Origin: Acidobacteriota bacterium | GTDB lineage: Bacteria > Acidobacteriota > Thermoanaerobaculia > Multivoradales > Multivoraceae | DNA length: 64,000 nucleotides | NCBI GenBank assembly: GCA_003388555.1 | Contig: QQVD01000025.1 | Coordinates: forward strand, 122,135 to 186,134 | Reading direction: 5' to 3' | Part shown: positions 1 through 10,500 of the stretch, piece after piece | Layout: every line of letters begins with the position of its first letter | Numbering within the stretch: position 1 is the first letter of the stretch | Translations under genes and position numbers: made by a program | Notes under the pieces: model-generated | Told to the model about the DNA's origin: nothing | Seen by the model: the letters and a program-made list of their open reading frames with translations, nothing else | Database searches by the model: none

Positions 1-1647
1 ATGTTCCGCAGTCGCGCCTTCCCTGGCTCAGGGCGCTCCTGGTTCCTCATCGACGAGACTGGGCCCAGGTTGTTGGTCGAGAATCCACTCTCCATTCGCG
101 TCCTGGGAGACGAGGTCTGCTGGTCGCACGCTCTCGCACCTCCGGCTCTCCTCACCTGTCACCGGCCGTCGGACGGCTCGACACGCAGCTTCCAGTCGTC
201 GATCGACCTCGACAGCGTCGAACTGTCGGGCGATACCTGGATCCACCGCGACGGAGAGCGCTTCTACCGCACCTACGAGAGAGGCCAAGGAGCATCGCTG
301 CTGCTGATCGAGGTCGCCGCCGGCGACCTGGTCCAGTGGCATGTCGTCGACGGAGAGCGGTGGGCCATCTCCTACCTCGACGGCGACTTCGACGATCAGC
401 TCATCTTCGTCGCCAGCGACGCCGAGAGCCCTGCGAGAAGAGTCCTCACCCTGCCGACGGGACCCCGCGAAGCCGCCACCACCCCGGCGCTGTTCGGGCC
501 GACCGGGCTCTACTTCCTCGGCGGCGCCCTGCCCGCGGGCGGCGGCTACAACACCGGCGACACCTTGTGGTTCAGCGACGGTACCGAAGCGGGCACACGC
601 CAGCTTCCGGAGCTTCGTCCTGGTCCGGAGTCTTCGGCGCCGAGCCTCATCGGCGTGCTCGATGGCGCCTTGCTCCTCACTGCCGAATCGCTCTACCTCG
701 GAAGGGAGCTGTGGACCTTCGACCTGGAGAGGGAGGAGTTCCGACTCGTCCGCGATCTCGCTCCCGGGCCTCTCTCTTCCCATCCGACGGTGCAGGAGAT
801 CGACGATGGCACCATCTATCTGAGGGCCTTCGACGGCCTCGGAGTGCGCACCTACGAGGTGCTGAAAACCGGCGAGGCGTGCGATCCCTCGGCCGAGGGC
901 TGCGTGTCGAACAGCCGCTTCCAGGTCGAAGTCGACTGGTCGATCGACGGCGACCACTGGTCCCTAGCGCGGTCCATCCCGCTGACCGAGGACACCGTCT
1001 CCTTCTGGTTCCTCGAGCCCGGCAACCTCGAGATCGTGAGCAAGCTTCTCGACGGAACACCCATCAACCAGCACCACTGGCTCTTCTACGCCTCGCTGAC
1101 CAATCTCGACTACGTGCTCACGGTCGTCGACCGGGATTCGGGCGGCACCAACCGGTACCGCAACCCGGCTGGTGCCTTCCACAGCGACGGAGACACCCGC
1201 GCCCTCGCGCTGACTCCGGACCCGAACGTCGTCCACTCGGCACTCCCGAGCAGCGAAGGCTCTCGGATCCAGATCACCGAGACGCGGGGCGAAGCCACCG
1301 AGTGCCAGAACGACGAGTCCCGCATCTGTTTCGCCGGACGTTTCCTCGCCGAGTTCGAAGCCGTCGTCGATCCGGCCGCGGGGCCGACCTCCGGCCGCGC
1401 CGTCGAACTGGTGACCGATACTGGCGCCTTCTGGATCCTCGACGAGGAGAACCTGGAGATGGTCGTCAAGGTGCTCGACGGCAGCGGCGTCAACCAGCAC
1501 TGGTGGGTGTTCTTCGGCGGTCTCTCGAACCTCGAGTTCCGGCTCCGCGTGCAAGACACCTCGACGGGCCTGACACGCGTCTACGAGAACCCGGCAGGCG
1601 AGTTCGCCAGCCTAGGCGACGTCACTGCGTTCCCCGGGGAGGACTGA
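1..1647 (+). CDS. Secreted-type repeat protein, probably 5'-partial
   Basis: The reading frame is already open at base 1 and the first Met is the first codon. No signal peptide is visible, so the true start probably lies upstream. The first ~290 residues contain an 'ELWTFD' segment and a 'FSDGTEAGTRQL' segment near residue 195, like the repeated ELW/GTEAGT modules of bacterial surface beta-propeller proteins. The C-terminal half holds two copies of a ~110-residue module (about residues 295-400 and 435-545). Each has an aromatic-rich 'FWFLEPGNLEIV..LLDG..N.HHW' core followed by 'NPAG.F'. The same module occurs in the protein at 53442-54455. Role unknown, probably cell-surface. It is convergent with the next gene. 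Confidence 0.8.
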   Translation: MFRSRAFPGSGRSWFLIDETGPRLLVENPLSIRVLGDEVCWSHALAPPALLTCHRPSDGSTRSFQSSIDLDSVELSGDTWIHRDGERFYRTYERGQGASLLLIEVAAGDLVQWHVVDGERWAISYLDGDFDDQLIFVASDAESPARRVLTLPTGPREAATTPALFGPTGLYFLGGALPAGGGYNTGDTLWFSDGTEAGTRQLPELRPGPESSAPSLIGVLDGALLLTAESLYLGRELWTFDLEREEFRLVRDLAPGPLSSHPTVQEIDDGTIYLRAFDGLGVRTYEVLKTGEACDPSAEGCVSNSRFQVEVDWSIDGDHWSLARSIPLTEDTVSFWFLEPGNLEIVSKLLDGTPINQHHWLFYASLTNLDYVLTVVDRDSGGTNRYRNPAGAFHSDGDTRALALTPDPNVVHSALPSSEGSRIQITETRGEATECQNDESRICFAGRFLAEFEAVVDPAAGPTSGRAVELVTDTGAFWILDEENLEMVVKVLDGSGVNQHWWVFFGGLSNLEFRLRVQDTSTGLTRVYENPAGEFASLGDVTAFPGED

Positions 1648-1763
1648 CGCTCGACGTCCTCGGGCCGTCGCTGGCTCTCGTCGCCTGGGTGCCCGTCCGT
1701 GGCTCGAGTGCGCGATGCCGCCCGGCCCGAGCAAGGTCGACCCGCTGTGCCCACCTCGGCGGT

Positions 1764-1829
1764 GGGTTCCGGGCCGGGAAAACGGAACCCGAGCGACGCG
1801 GGCCGCCGACCGACGGCGGTCCGCGACGC
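1764..1829. terminator. Two terminator-like hairpins between convergent genes
   Basis: A perfect 8-bp stem (GGGTTCCG at 1764-1771 with CGGAACCC at 1783-1790) is followed by a 16-bp stem (1793-1808 with 1814-1829, 5-nt loop) that has one mismatch and one G-U pair. They sit between a plus-strand stop at 1647 and a minus-strand stop at 1841. No clear U-tract follows, so termination is inferred from structure and position. Confidence 0.55.
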
Positions 1830-1840
1830 TGGGGAATCGA

Positions 1841-3472
1841 CTACTCCCGCGGAGATACCAGCGCGGCGATCGCCGCTTCGAGGGCGGTCACGCGATCGTT
1901 CAGCGCCCGGTTCTGGTTGTGTAGCTGCTCGATGTAGATGTGAGCGTGCTCCAGCTCGTTGAGCATCCGACCGGTCTTGTCGCTGAGGTCGATCGGCGCG
2001 TTCTCAGGGGTCGGGCCCACATTGGGTAGATGACCCTTGGCCCACATCTCGGCAGCGTGCTCTTCGATACTCGGCAGCTCGTATCCCTCCGAGAAGACGA
2101 GGTCACAGCCACCTCCACAGGTGCCACCGGTGGTGGTGATGGTGCCGGACAGGGTCACGTTCCCGGCCGCGTTCATCGAGAACTCGGCGCCATCGCCGTC
2201 GTTGAAGTTCACGGTGTAGGCGGTTCCCCCGTTGTTCACCGAGATGAACACCTCGTTGGAGGTCGTGTTGTGGAGGATGAAGCCGACGCCCGAGTTGTTC
2301 TCGAGCTTCATCACGTTCTCGAAGGCACCGGAAGTGGATGCGACTTCGAGAGCTGCCTCCGGCGACAGCGTGCCCATCCCGACGTCACCGTCGACATCGA
2401 TGACGATCGCGTTGCTCGGGGAACCAGGTCGAATGCGGAACGGCAGGGTCGAGCCATTCGTGGCGTCGCGCACGAAGAAGCTCGTCTCGTTGCCGGCAAC
2501 GTCCCACGTCTGCGGGGCGAAGCCCGACGACCCGTCCTGCTCGAGCCGCAGAGCTGGCGTGTTGCCGGTCACGATGTGCAGGTCGAGCACCGGATTCTGG
2601 GTGCCGATGCCGACGTCGCCGTCGCTTTCCACGTGCAGGGCGCTGGCGCGCGCACCCGCCTCGACAGCGAACACCAGGTCGTCGGCGCAGTCGCCGTCGT
2701 TGTCGGCGCTGCCGCAGTCGTTGAAGCCGAGGTAGTTGAGACCACCGGACAGGCTCGAGTTGGCCTCGATCTCCCAGTCGTTGTTGGGGAACGGCGAGTT
2801 GCTGGTGTCGCCGAACTTGATCCGGTTGTTGTTCTCCATCATCAGGACACTCGAATCGCCGAACGCCGGCGAATCCGGGCAGTCGAAGCCGACGCAGAGG
2901 GCGTTGCGGATCACGCCGTTGGCGTTGGTGAGAACGACTTCCGAGGTCACCGCCTGGATGCCGTCGCCTCCGTTGGCGCTCGCCGTCGCGCCGACCGGGT
3001 CGACCGGCGTCGGCGCGCCGCGGCGCGGCTCGACGAGGCTCGGCGACACGAGGGCTCCGGCTTCGATGCGGAAGGCGCCGAAGCGCACCAGGTCGGAGAG
3101 CGGAGGCAGCTTGCCCTCGCTGCGGAGGACTTCGACGATCGAGTTGTCGCCGATCGCCCGCGCCTCGTCCATTCGAGCACGCGTGGCGTCGTCGACGATC
3201 GGGGCCAGGCGCAGCTCGAATTCATAGCGACCGTCGGGAAGGGCCTCGCCTTCGGCGTCCTGCAACGTCAGCACGGGCGACTCGCCGGCGCCGAACAGCC
3301 AGCTCACCTCGAGCCCTGCCGGCCCGTAGAGCGTCAGGCGCGCCGACTCATAGCCGAACTCCGCCGTCTCGAACCAGACACCGTCCGCCTGATAGACGGG
3401 CCGTGGCCCCGCAGCGAATGCCGCGGCGGCGCAGAGAGCGAACACCAGCAACGCAAAGATCCTTCGACTCAT
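1841..3472 (-). CDS. Secreted tail-fiber-like protein with C-terminal coiled coil
   Basis: 543 aa from the ATG at 3472, chosen because GGAGGGG precedes it at good spacing and it opens a Sec signal peptide (MSRRIFALLVFALCAAAAFA). Two 'GDVG(I/M)GT.(N/S)P' motifs near residues 285 and 365 resemble repeats of phage tail-fiber and bacterial adhesin-like proteins. A 'TCGGGC' segment near residue 455 precedes an 'EGYELPSIEEHAAEM' segment and a coiled coil (about 505-540). This order is like C-terminal regions linked to endosialidase-type (peptidase S74) chaperone domains, but no catalytic Ser-Lys dyad could be confirmed. Probably an exported trimeric structural protein. Function unknown. Confidence 0.85.
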   Translation of the reverse strand: MSRRIFALLVFALCAAAAFAAGPRPVYQADGVWFETAEFGYESARLTLYGPAGLEVSWLFGAGESPVLTLQDAEGEALPDGRYEFELRLAPIVDDATRARMDEARAIGDNSIVEVLRSEGKLPPLSDLVRFGAFRIEAGALVSPSLVEPRRGAPTPVDPVGATASANGGDGIQAVTSEVVLTNANGVIRNALCVGFDCPDSPAFGDSSVLMMENNNRIKFGDTSNSPFPNNDWEIEANSSLSGGLNYLGFNDCGSADNDGDCADDLVFAVEAGARASALHVESDGDVGIGTQNPVLDLHIVTGNTPALRLEQDGSSGFAPQTWDVAGNETSFFVRDATNGSTLPFRIRPGSPSNAIVIDVDGDVGMGTLSPEAALEVASTSGAFENVMKLENNSGVGFILHNTTSNEVFISVNNGGTAYTVNFNDGDGAEFSMNAAGNVTLSGTITTTGGTCGGGCDLVFSEGYELPSIEEHAAEMWAKGHLPNVGPTPENAPIDLSDKTGRMLNELEHAHIYIEQLHNQNRALNDRVTALEAAIAALVSPRE

Positions 3473-4143
3473 CGGTACCCCTCCAGATCGTTCATCGGAA
3501 CCGGTGACTCGGCGCGTCTCGCGGACGCTCCGATCTCGCCGGCTCCACCGGTCGACACGATCCCTCGCCGACGCTCGGCGGGGAGTCGCGAACATGGATC
3601 CGATCGACGTCCCATGAAACGAGATGGGCTGTCGGCAGCGGACGACTGCGTCGCGCCGAGCCCCAGCCACCCGCCCTTCGGCGGCGCGACCTGCACGAAC
3701 GAGCGTCGCAACCGGGCTCCGACCACCCCGGGGCAGTCTCGCGGGAACAGGGCGTACAGTCGGCTTGGCTTCACGCCGCGCCACGGCTTCGCTGCGGATC
3801 TCGTCCCCACATGGAGAGATCCTCCGGCAACGAGATCGAGCCGGCCACGAGAAGTGGGCCGAGGGGCAGCACCGGAGATTCGAGCGTTCAGGCCGTCACG
3901 GCCTTCGCCACCCGACGTCGATCGACACGACCATGCCGCCGCGCCAAACATCGTTTCCACCGCTTTCCACGGCGGTTGGCAGCGATCCCGGCGTCCGATC
4001 GCGGAGCGGGCGATCCTGGCCCACTCTGCCCCGGCGGGCATCGCTGCGTACCGGCGTACCAGCCCCGAGGGTCTGCTGCACTCGAGCTGCGGGCGGCGAC
4101 GCTAGCACGAACAGCCAGCAGGAATCGACAGGGATCTCGACAC
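3473..4143. other. Non-coding interval upstream of the fiber-like gene
   Basis: 671 bp between two minus-strand genes. Frames that are open here lack the strong third-position GC bias of neighbouring genes, and none gives a recognisable protein. Only the ribosome binding site at 3474-3484 is clear. I see no convincing promoter or repeat. Confidence 0.5.
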
Positions 4144-5682
4144 CTACTCCAGGTAGCCCAGGCTCTCGAGCCGCCGCAGCGTCTCCGCGGGAAGCACGGT
4201 CTCGACGCCCGCGGAGGAGCCGCGCAGGGACTCGCGATGGACCAGGTTCGCGGCATGGTGCGCCTCGAGCACCCGCAGCATGCGCTGCAGCTGCTGGTCG
4301 TGTGACGACACGAGATTCACGCGCTCGCTCGCATCGCGATCGAGCCGGTAGAGCTCGAGCTCGGAGCCTCGGGCGATCAACTTGAACGGCTCGAGGTAGA
4401 GCGCCTGCGCCCCGGCGTAGCGGTGCTCGCCGCTGGGCTGGACGTGCACCTTCTCGGCCAGCAGCGCGCGACCGTCGGCGCCGCCACTGCTCAGGAATGG
4501 CGCCAGCGATCGGCCCTGGGCCGCCACGAGCGGCGGCGCGCCGACGAGCTCGAGCAGCGTCGGAGCGAGATCGATCAGACTGACGCGATCGGTGACGCGG
4601 CGCGGCGCTGCCGACAGCTCTGGATGGCGAAGGATCAAGGGAACATGCAGCAGCTCCTCGTAGAGGGCATCGTGCAGGAACCTCCCGTGCTCCTGGAACT
4701 CCTCGCCGTGGTCGGAGGTGATCACCACCAGAGTGGGACGCGCCGTGCGCAACGCGACTTCCACCAGGCTCTCCAGCATCGCGTCGAGCTCGCGGACCTT
4801 CGAGTCGTAGAGGTCGCTGACCCTCTGCACGTGCTCGCTCCGCGAGGGATCGACGCGGCGCCAGAAGGCGTCGCGCACCGCAGTGAAAGGAGGCGTCGCG
4901 TCTTCACCGTGCTCCTCGGCGAGCAAGCGCTCGAGCTGCTCCGGGCTGTCCGGGATCGGCAGCTCCGCGGCGGTCTTGAACAGGTGGCGCGTCTCGGCTT
5001 CCGGGATGTAGGGATCGTGGACCTGGTGGGTGTGGAAGAAGAGGAACCAGGGGGCATCCCGGCCGGCCGATTCGATCCACTCGCGAGCCCTGTCGACCGT
5101 GTGCGTCTCCTGGTAGTCCTCGAAGCCCCGATCGAACCCGAAAGCCGCGGCGACATTCCCGCCGCCGTGGAACCCCGCGGTGCGATACCCGGCGTCCCGG
5201 AACGCCTCAGCCAGGGTCCCGATCGCCGGCGGCAGGACGTCCACCTTGTCGCTGGAGGCGTTGGCGACCCCGTGGACCGACGGGAACACCGAGGTGAAGA
5301 GGCTCATGTGGGACTCGGCGGTGTGGTACGAAACCGACGAGGCGCGCTCGAAGACCACCGCATCGGCAGCGAACTGGTCGAGCCAGGGAGAAGTCGGCCG
5401 GGGGTAGCCGTAGACGCCGAGCCGGTCGGCGCGCAGCGTGTCGACAGACACCAGCAGGACGTTGCATCCTGCACAAGAAGCTGCGGACCCGGTCTTGTCC
5501 CCGGCGCCGCACTGGACCAGTGCCCCGGCCGCTACGAGTGTCAGAGCAGCCGCGCGCAACTGCCGCGCCGCGGTGTTCGGCCCGAAGTCGCGACCGACCC
5601 CTTGTCGGACCGCGCGCCACGGTCTCCTCCCCGACTTCCCGCGAGTCCCTTGGCGAGAGCGGACGTTCTGGTTGCTCGACAT
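4144..5682 (-). CDS. Sulfatase-fold hydrolase/transferase, Thr-nucleophile type
   Basis: 512 aa, alkaline phosphatase/sulfatase superfamily (Pfam Sulfatase type). The N-terminus is basic, with a hydrophobic stretch ending in 'LVQC' (Cys58), a poor lipobox, so it is exported or anchored. Metal-site motif 'VSVDTLRAD' has Asp81. The position of the sulfatase Cys/Ser (C-x-P-S-R) is Thr121 in 'TAESHMSLFT', sixteen residues before the conserved His of 'HGV'. The second metal motif is 'SDHGEEF' near residue 320. It ends in 'LESLGYLE', a tail shared by all four paralogs here. Sulfatase activity is doubtful without Cys/Ser; a phosphodiesterase or phospho-substituent transferase acting on a surface glycan is a better guess. 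Divergent from the methyltransferase at 5872. Confidence 0.85.
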   Translation of the reverse strand: MSSNQNVRSRQGTRGKSGRRPWRAVRQGVGRDFGPNTAARQLRAAALTLVAAGALVQCGAGDKTGSAASCAGCNVLLVSVDTLRADRLGVYGYPRPTSPWLDQFAADAVVFERASSVSYHTAESHMSLFTSVFPSVHGVANASSDKVDVLPPAIGTLAEAFRDAGYRTAGFHGGGNVAAAFGFDRGFEDYQETHTVDRAREWIESAGRDAPWFLFFHTHQVHDPYIPEAETRHLFKTAAELPIPDSPEQLERLLAEEHGEDATPPFTAVRDAFWRRVDPSRSEHVQRVSDLYDSKVRELDAMLESLVEVALRTARPTLVVITSDHGEEFQEHGRFLHDALYEELLHVPLILRHPELSAAPRRVTDRVSLIDLAPTLLELVGAPPLVAAQGRSLAPFLSSGGADGRALLAEKVHVQPSGEHRYAGAQALYLEPFKLIARGSELELYRLDRDASERVNLVSSHDQQLQRMLRVLEAHHAANLVHRESLRGSSAGVETVLPAETLRRLESLGYLE

Positions 5683-5871
5683 CCTCTACTCCCCAGCGTG
5701 CAGTCGTCCTGGCTCTGCGCCACCAACACCGCGTCGTTCGCGCCAGCGAGGCACGCGCCTGGCGGCCGGCGTCTCTCGAGTTCTTTCGTTGCCGAGGTTC
5801 GTGAGTGCTGGTCTAGCATGCGCGGGGACGGCCCTTCGGGAGCCGCCATCGACGACCGTGCGGAGAACGCG

Positions 5872-6621
5872 ATGCCGACCCTGCAGGAGAACCTCCACCG
5901 CTGGTCCCAGTTCGACTTCGACCAGGCGGAAGCCTGGTCGGAGGAGTGGGGTGGCACCGAGAACCTGTGGTGGTCGACGCTCCACCCACGCCTGCGCCAC
6001 CTGCTCGACACGGGAGTTCTCCTCGAGATCGCGCCAGGCGGCGGCCGTTTGACGCAGTTCCTGGTGGAGCGCTGTTCGCGGTTGATCCTGGTCGATCTCA
6101 GCGAGAGCTCGATGCGTGCGTGCCGACAGCGCTTCGCTGCCCACGACCACGTCGAATACGTCCTGAACGACGGGCTGAGCCTCGACGCGGTGGCGGACGG
6201 CAGCGTCGACCTGGCGGTCAGCTACGACTCCCTCGTGCACTGCGAGATCGACGTGGTCGAAGCCTACGTCGTAGCCCTCGGGCGCAAGCTCGTGCCGGGT
6301 GGGCACGCCTTCCTGCATCACTCGAACTTCGCTGCCCTCCTCGATCCCGAGACCGGTGAGGGCCGACCGAACCACCACTGGCGGGCGACTTCCGTGTGCG
6401 CCGGCCAGGTGCGGCGACTCTGCCTCTCTGCGGGTCTCGAATGTACGCATCAGGAGCTCATCGGATGGGGTGGAACGGACCTCACCGACTGCTTCTCTCT
6501 GCTCACCCGACCGACCGGCGAACGCCGCCCCGAGACACGGGTCATGGAGAATCCGGACTTCATGAACGAGGCTCGCACGGCTCGGGCCTACGGAGAGGTC
6601 TTCTCGCCGGCCGGCGGCTGA
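5872..6621 (+). CDS. Class I SAM-dependent methyltransferase
   Basis: 249 aa from the ATG at 5872, preceded by GGAG. An in-frame ATG at 5818 would add 18 residues but has no ribosome binding site. SAM-binding motif I is 'LLEIAPGGGRLTQFL' (about residues 48-62), followed by 'LILVDLSESSM' (motif II acidic residue) and 'DLAVSYDSLVH' (motif IV region). Substrate unknown. Position beside glycosyltransferases suggests methylation of a sugar or polysaccharide precursor. The last 34 bp overlap the 3' end of the opposite-strand glycosyltransferase. Confidence 0.85.
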   Translation: MPTLQENLHRWSQFDFDQAEAWSEEWGGTENLWWSTLHPRLRHLLDTGVLLEIAPGGGRLTQFLVERCSRLILVDLSESSMRACRQRFAAHDHVEYVLNDGLSLDAVADGSVDLAVSYDSLVHCEIDVVEAYVVALGRKLVPGGHAFLHHSNFAALLDPETGEGRPNHHWRATSVCAGQVRRLCLSAGLECTHQELIGWGGTDLTDCFSLLTRPTGERRPETRVMENPDFMNEARTARAYGEVFSPAGG

Positions 6622-7589
6622 GGCTCGGAGCTCCGCCGCCGCATCGCTCGCTCTCCATCGGCCGAGCCCGGCTTCGCGGCCGCGAGGATCCAACGGGTGC
6701 GCACTGCGCCGAAGGCGTACCCGACGAGCGAGAAGCGCCTGAGGAGGTTGCGACTCTTCGACCACCACTGGGAGGTCGTGTCCACACCCACCGCGTAGCC
6801 GACCTGCCGTCTCCATCCGGCCTCGAGACCGGCACGACCGTCCAGCTGCCAGTCGAGGATCGCCTCGGAGACACCCTGAGCGAAGAATCGGCGCGCCAGG
6901 AAGCTCCAGCGGAGGCGCTCGGCCGGCACGCGATGACGCACCACCGGCTGGGGACCGTAGACGATCCTGCGTCCAGACCGCACCAGACGAGCGAACAGCT
7001 CGGTCTCTTCGCAGCTCAGCAAGTTCGTCCCGCGTCGACCGAGGTGTTCACTGAAGCCGGAGCCCTCGACCAGGCACTCCCTGAGGAACGCCATGTTGGT
7101 GCCACGCGGGAACTCCGGGCCGGTCAGGTCGCGAACCGTGTCGCCGAGATCCCAGACGGTGATGTACTGGAGCAGCGAGCCGCAGAACCACTCGGGAAGC
7201 TCTCCACCCAGGATGGGCTGCACCGGCCCACCGACCGCGTCGGCTCCGCTGCTCCGCAGCAGCCTCTCGACGGCCTCGACCCAGCCGGGCTCCGCCTCGG
7301 CGTCGTCGTCGAGGAAGGCGACGATTTCTCCCCTGCAATGCTCGATCCCGCTGTTCCTCGCTCGCGCCAGACCGAGCACCGGCTCCTCGACAGAACGCAC
7401 ACGTTCGGGGTATTCGGTCGCGAGCCGCGCCAACAGGGCGGCAGTTTCGTCGGTCGAAGCGTTGTCGACCACCAGCAGTTCCCAGTCGACGCCTCCCCCA
7501 GGATCATCGAGCACCGACCGACAGGCTCGTTCCAGGAGCGGCGCCCGGTTCCTCGTGCACACCACGACCGATACGGCGAGTCGCCTCAT
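6588..7589 (-). CDS. Family 2 glycosyltransferase
   Basis: 333 aa. GT-A fold GT2: starts 'RRLAVSVVVCTRNRAPLLERAC', with 'VVDNASTDET' near residue 40 and the DxD-type motif 'FLDDDAE' near residue 90. An 'EETELFARL' segment (about 200) fits the catalytic-base (ED) region. The C-terminal ~90 residues are basic and amphipathic, perhaps membrane-associated. The start ATG overlaps the stop of the upstream GT fusion gene by four bases (ATGA), so the two are probably translationally coupled. Role inferred: adds a sugar during synthesis of a surface glycan. Confidence 0.9.
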   Translation of the reverse strand: MRRLAVSVVVCTRNRAPLLERACRSVLDDPGGGVDWELLVVDNASTDETAALLARLATEYPERVRSVEEPVLGLARARNSGIEHCRGEIVAFLDDDAEAEPGWVEAVERLLRSSGADAVGGPVQPILGGELPEWFCGSLLQYITVWDLGDTVRDLTGPEFPRGTNMAFLRECLVEGSGFSEHLGRRGTNLLSCEETELFARLVRSGRRIVYGPQPVVRHRVPAERLRWSFLARRFFAQGVSEAILDWQLDGRAGLEAGWRRQVGYAVGVDTTSQWWSKSRNLLRRFSLVGYAFGAVRTRWILAAAKPGSADGERAMRRRSSEPQPPAGEKTSP

Positions 7590-10500
7590 CGGAGAAGACC
7601 GCTCAGTCGGTGCGCCTCGAAGATCGCCAGCGGTCGCAGCACCGGGAAGGCGAGCTCGGCCAAGCTCGAGACTTCGCCGCGGCGCAGCCCGCGAAAGAGC
7701 TCGCGCCATGTCGCGGGGCGCAGAGCATCCTCCAGAGCCGTGCGCAGCCGGTAGGGCCGTCCCACCAGACGCCAACCGTAGCCTTCGTAGCGCAGGCGCC
7801 GGAGCAGCTGGGAGGCCGAAGCGTGACCGTGCCGATGCTCCACTTTGGCGTTCGGAGACTCGGCGATCCGCCAGCCGAGGCTTTGGGCACGCAGCTGCCA
7901 GTACTTGTCCTCGAGCACCGCGAAGGGACCCAGCGGAAGCTGGTTCCAAGCCGTCTGCTGGATCGCGCAGTGAACGGTCGAGAAGCCGCAGCCCCAGTGG
8001 TCGCGCATCCAGCCCAGACTCTCGCTGGTGAAGTGGAAGCGGGGTCCGTTGGTGCCCCAGAAGAAGCCTCCCGGATCCGGCTCGTCCGGTGCCACGAACC
8101 CACCCTGCACGGCAGCCGGGGGGTCTTCCTGGAAGAACGGCCGGATCAGCTCCGCCAACCACCGATCGCCGACCGGGACCGCGTCCTGGTTGAGGAAGAC
8201 GAGTAGCTCCCCGGTGGCCGAGCTGGCACCGAGGTCGCGCGTGGCGCCGTGGTCGAACTCCTCCGGAGCGATTCTCGAGACCCGCGCGCCGAGTGCGCGC
8301 ATCGCCTCGATCTCTTCCTCGGAGGAGCCGGAGTCCACACAGACCACCTCGAAGCGATTGCGCAGCCGCTGCCGCGCGATCGCCTCGAGACACCTTCGTA
8401 GCACCTCGCCCCCGTCGCGGGTGGGAATGACGATCGAGACCGACGCGTCCCGAGCGACGGCTCGCGGCAGCGACTGGACCGCGGGGAGCGCCAGATCCGG
8501 CCGCACCAGCTCGCGATAGAGCGCGAGCTGATCCGCCGCCACCTCCTTCCAGTCCAACAGCTCCCGGACCAGGCTCTGCGCCCGGTCGGCGAGGCCACCA
8601 GCGATCTCGGGCTCGTCGAGCAGACGGTGAATCGCCCGAGCGACCGCCAGCGGGGTGTCCGCGCGCAGATAGTGCACGCCGTCCTCGCAGGGCAGGCCTT
8701 CGACTCCGATCGACGACGCCACGACCGGCAGGCCGGCGGCGAATGCCTGCACGATCTTCAATCGGGTACCCGAGCCGACACGCAGAGGGACCACGAGCAA
8801 CCGGTGGTCCCTCAGGGTGTCCTCGAGATCGGGTACGTACCCGACGCACCGGATCCCAGCCTGCCCGTGCCAGCGTTCGGGAATCCTCGGCGGCAGTCGC
8901 GAGCCGGCGACGGTCAGCCGGGAGCGCGGTCGCGCGGCGCGCACCAGGGGCCAGATCTCCTCGAGCAGATGGTCCAGGGCGTCGAGATTCGGCAGGTGCT
9001 CGTAGTTGCCGAGGAAGAGCACCTCCTCCGGGCGCCGCTCCAGGCAGGAAGGCCTCATCGCGGTCGGCCCCTGCGGCTCGATGCGGGCGGCGTTCGGGAT
9101 GACGGCGATGGTCTCGGGCTCGATCCCCAGCCGGTGGACGAGCACGCCTCGATCGTGCTCGGACATCGCCACCACCCGGTCGACCAGCCGCGCGAAGCGG
9201 TGCTCGTAGGCGAGCAGGCGGCGCCGGGCCGCCCGCGTCGAGCCGAACGACCGGCTCTCCGGGTAGCGCCTCGGGAAGGCCAGGTCGAGCCGTCGGCCCA
9301 GCGTCACGCAACCGAGATCCTGCTCCACCAGGATGCACTTCGCACTGCCGGCAACCTCGGCGTACTGAGCCATCTCGGCGCACTCCAGCTGGAGGATCTC
9401 GATCCTGTGCTCGCGAACGAGCCGGCGAATCGTCTCCGCGACCTCCTCACGCCCGTAGAGGCCGGCCGACGGAGGCAGGCCGGCGCGCCAGGCCTCTCCC
9501 ACGTTGTCGAGCGTCAGCTCGGTCACCGATCTGCAGTGACGCAGGAGCGCAGCCTTCGCCGAGGGATGTGGCGGCCGGAGTCCGGCGATGAGCACGTGCG
9601 TCTCGACCTGATCGGCGAGCTCCCGGATCAGGTTGGAGAGACGCACTGCGCCTCCATGGTCGGCGGGGTGTACGTGATAAGGCGTGACGATGAGCACCCG
9701 GGGCCGCGCTCGCCCAGGCAGCTCCGTCGACCGCGGTCGCCAGGGCTCGAGCTCGCGTCGCGGCAGGAGTCCTCGCAGCGCCGCTCGCACCGCCTGCCAG
9801 GACGGCGCGAGCCGGGGCAGCGCGCGCCGCCTGCGCCGGTCGTCCCGTCGGCCGAGTCTCTCCTGCCATCGATTCGACCAGCGTGGCAGACCTGCAAGTT
9901 CGACGACGGCTCGCTCTTCACCCAGCTCGGAGAACCAGGTCACCCGTTCCGCCACGAGATCGAAGGCGAGCCTCCGTGTGGAGCGGCGAACCCGATGGTG
10001 CAGCGGGATCTCCGTGGACTCGCCGGGGGCCAGCGACAGGGGCAGCTCGAGCCTCCCGCGGTCGACCCAGTCACCGCTCGCTTCCTGTTCCAGGATGCCG
10101 ACCTTGACGATGCCGCGGGTCGAGGAATCGGCGCGATCCCAGGCCAGGAATCGGGCATCGCCGGTGTTGCTCACCCGGACCGAGCCGGCGATCTCTCGTC
10201 CTCGGCGCGCGCAGGAGACCGCGATCGATCCGGAGAGGCCGTCGGAGTCCGCCGAGGTGAGGGACGGCGGGCGGGCGAAGTCGAAGCGCCAACTCGCGGC
10301 AGAACACCACGTCCGCAGCTCCAACCGTGCCGGCGCCTCGGGAAGGCGGATCGATCCGCGCAGCACGGCCGGAGCTCGCATCTCCTGCGGTGATTCGACG
10401 AGGACCACGACCCGGCGGCACGACGTCTCCACCCCCTCGCGAGTCAGGGCGACCTCGGTCACCTCGCAGCCTTCGGCCAGCGGCGCTGCCCCGACGTGGA

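Noticed and set aside
3624..4385. Long plus-strand frame over the 3.5-4.1 kb gap
   Set aside because: Arg/Pro/Ser-rich with no third-position bias and running antisense into a real gene; typical high-GC shadow.
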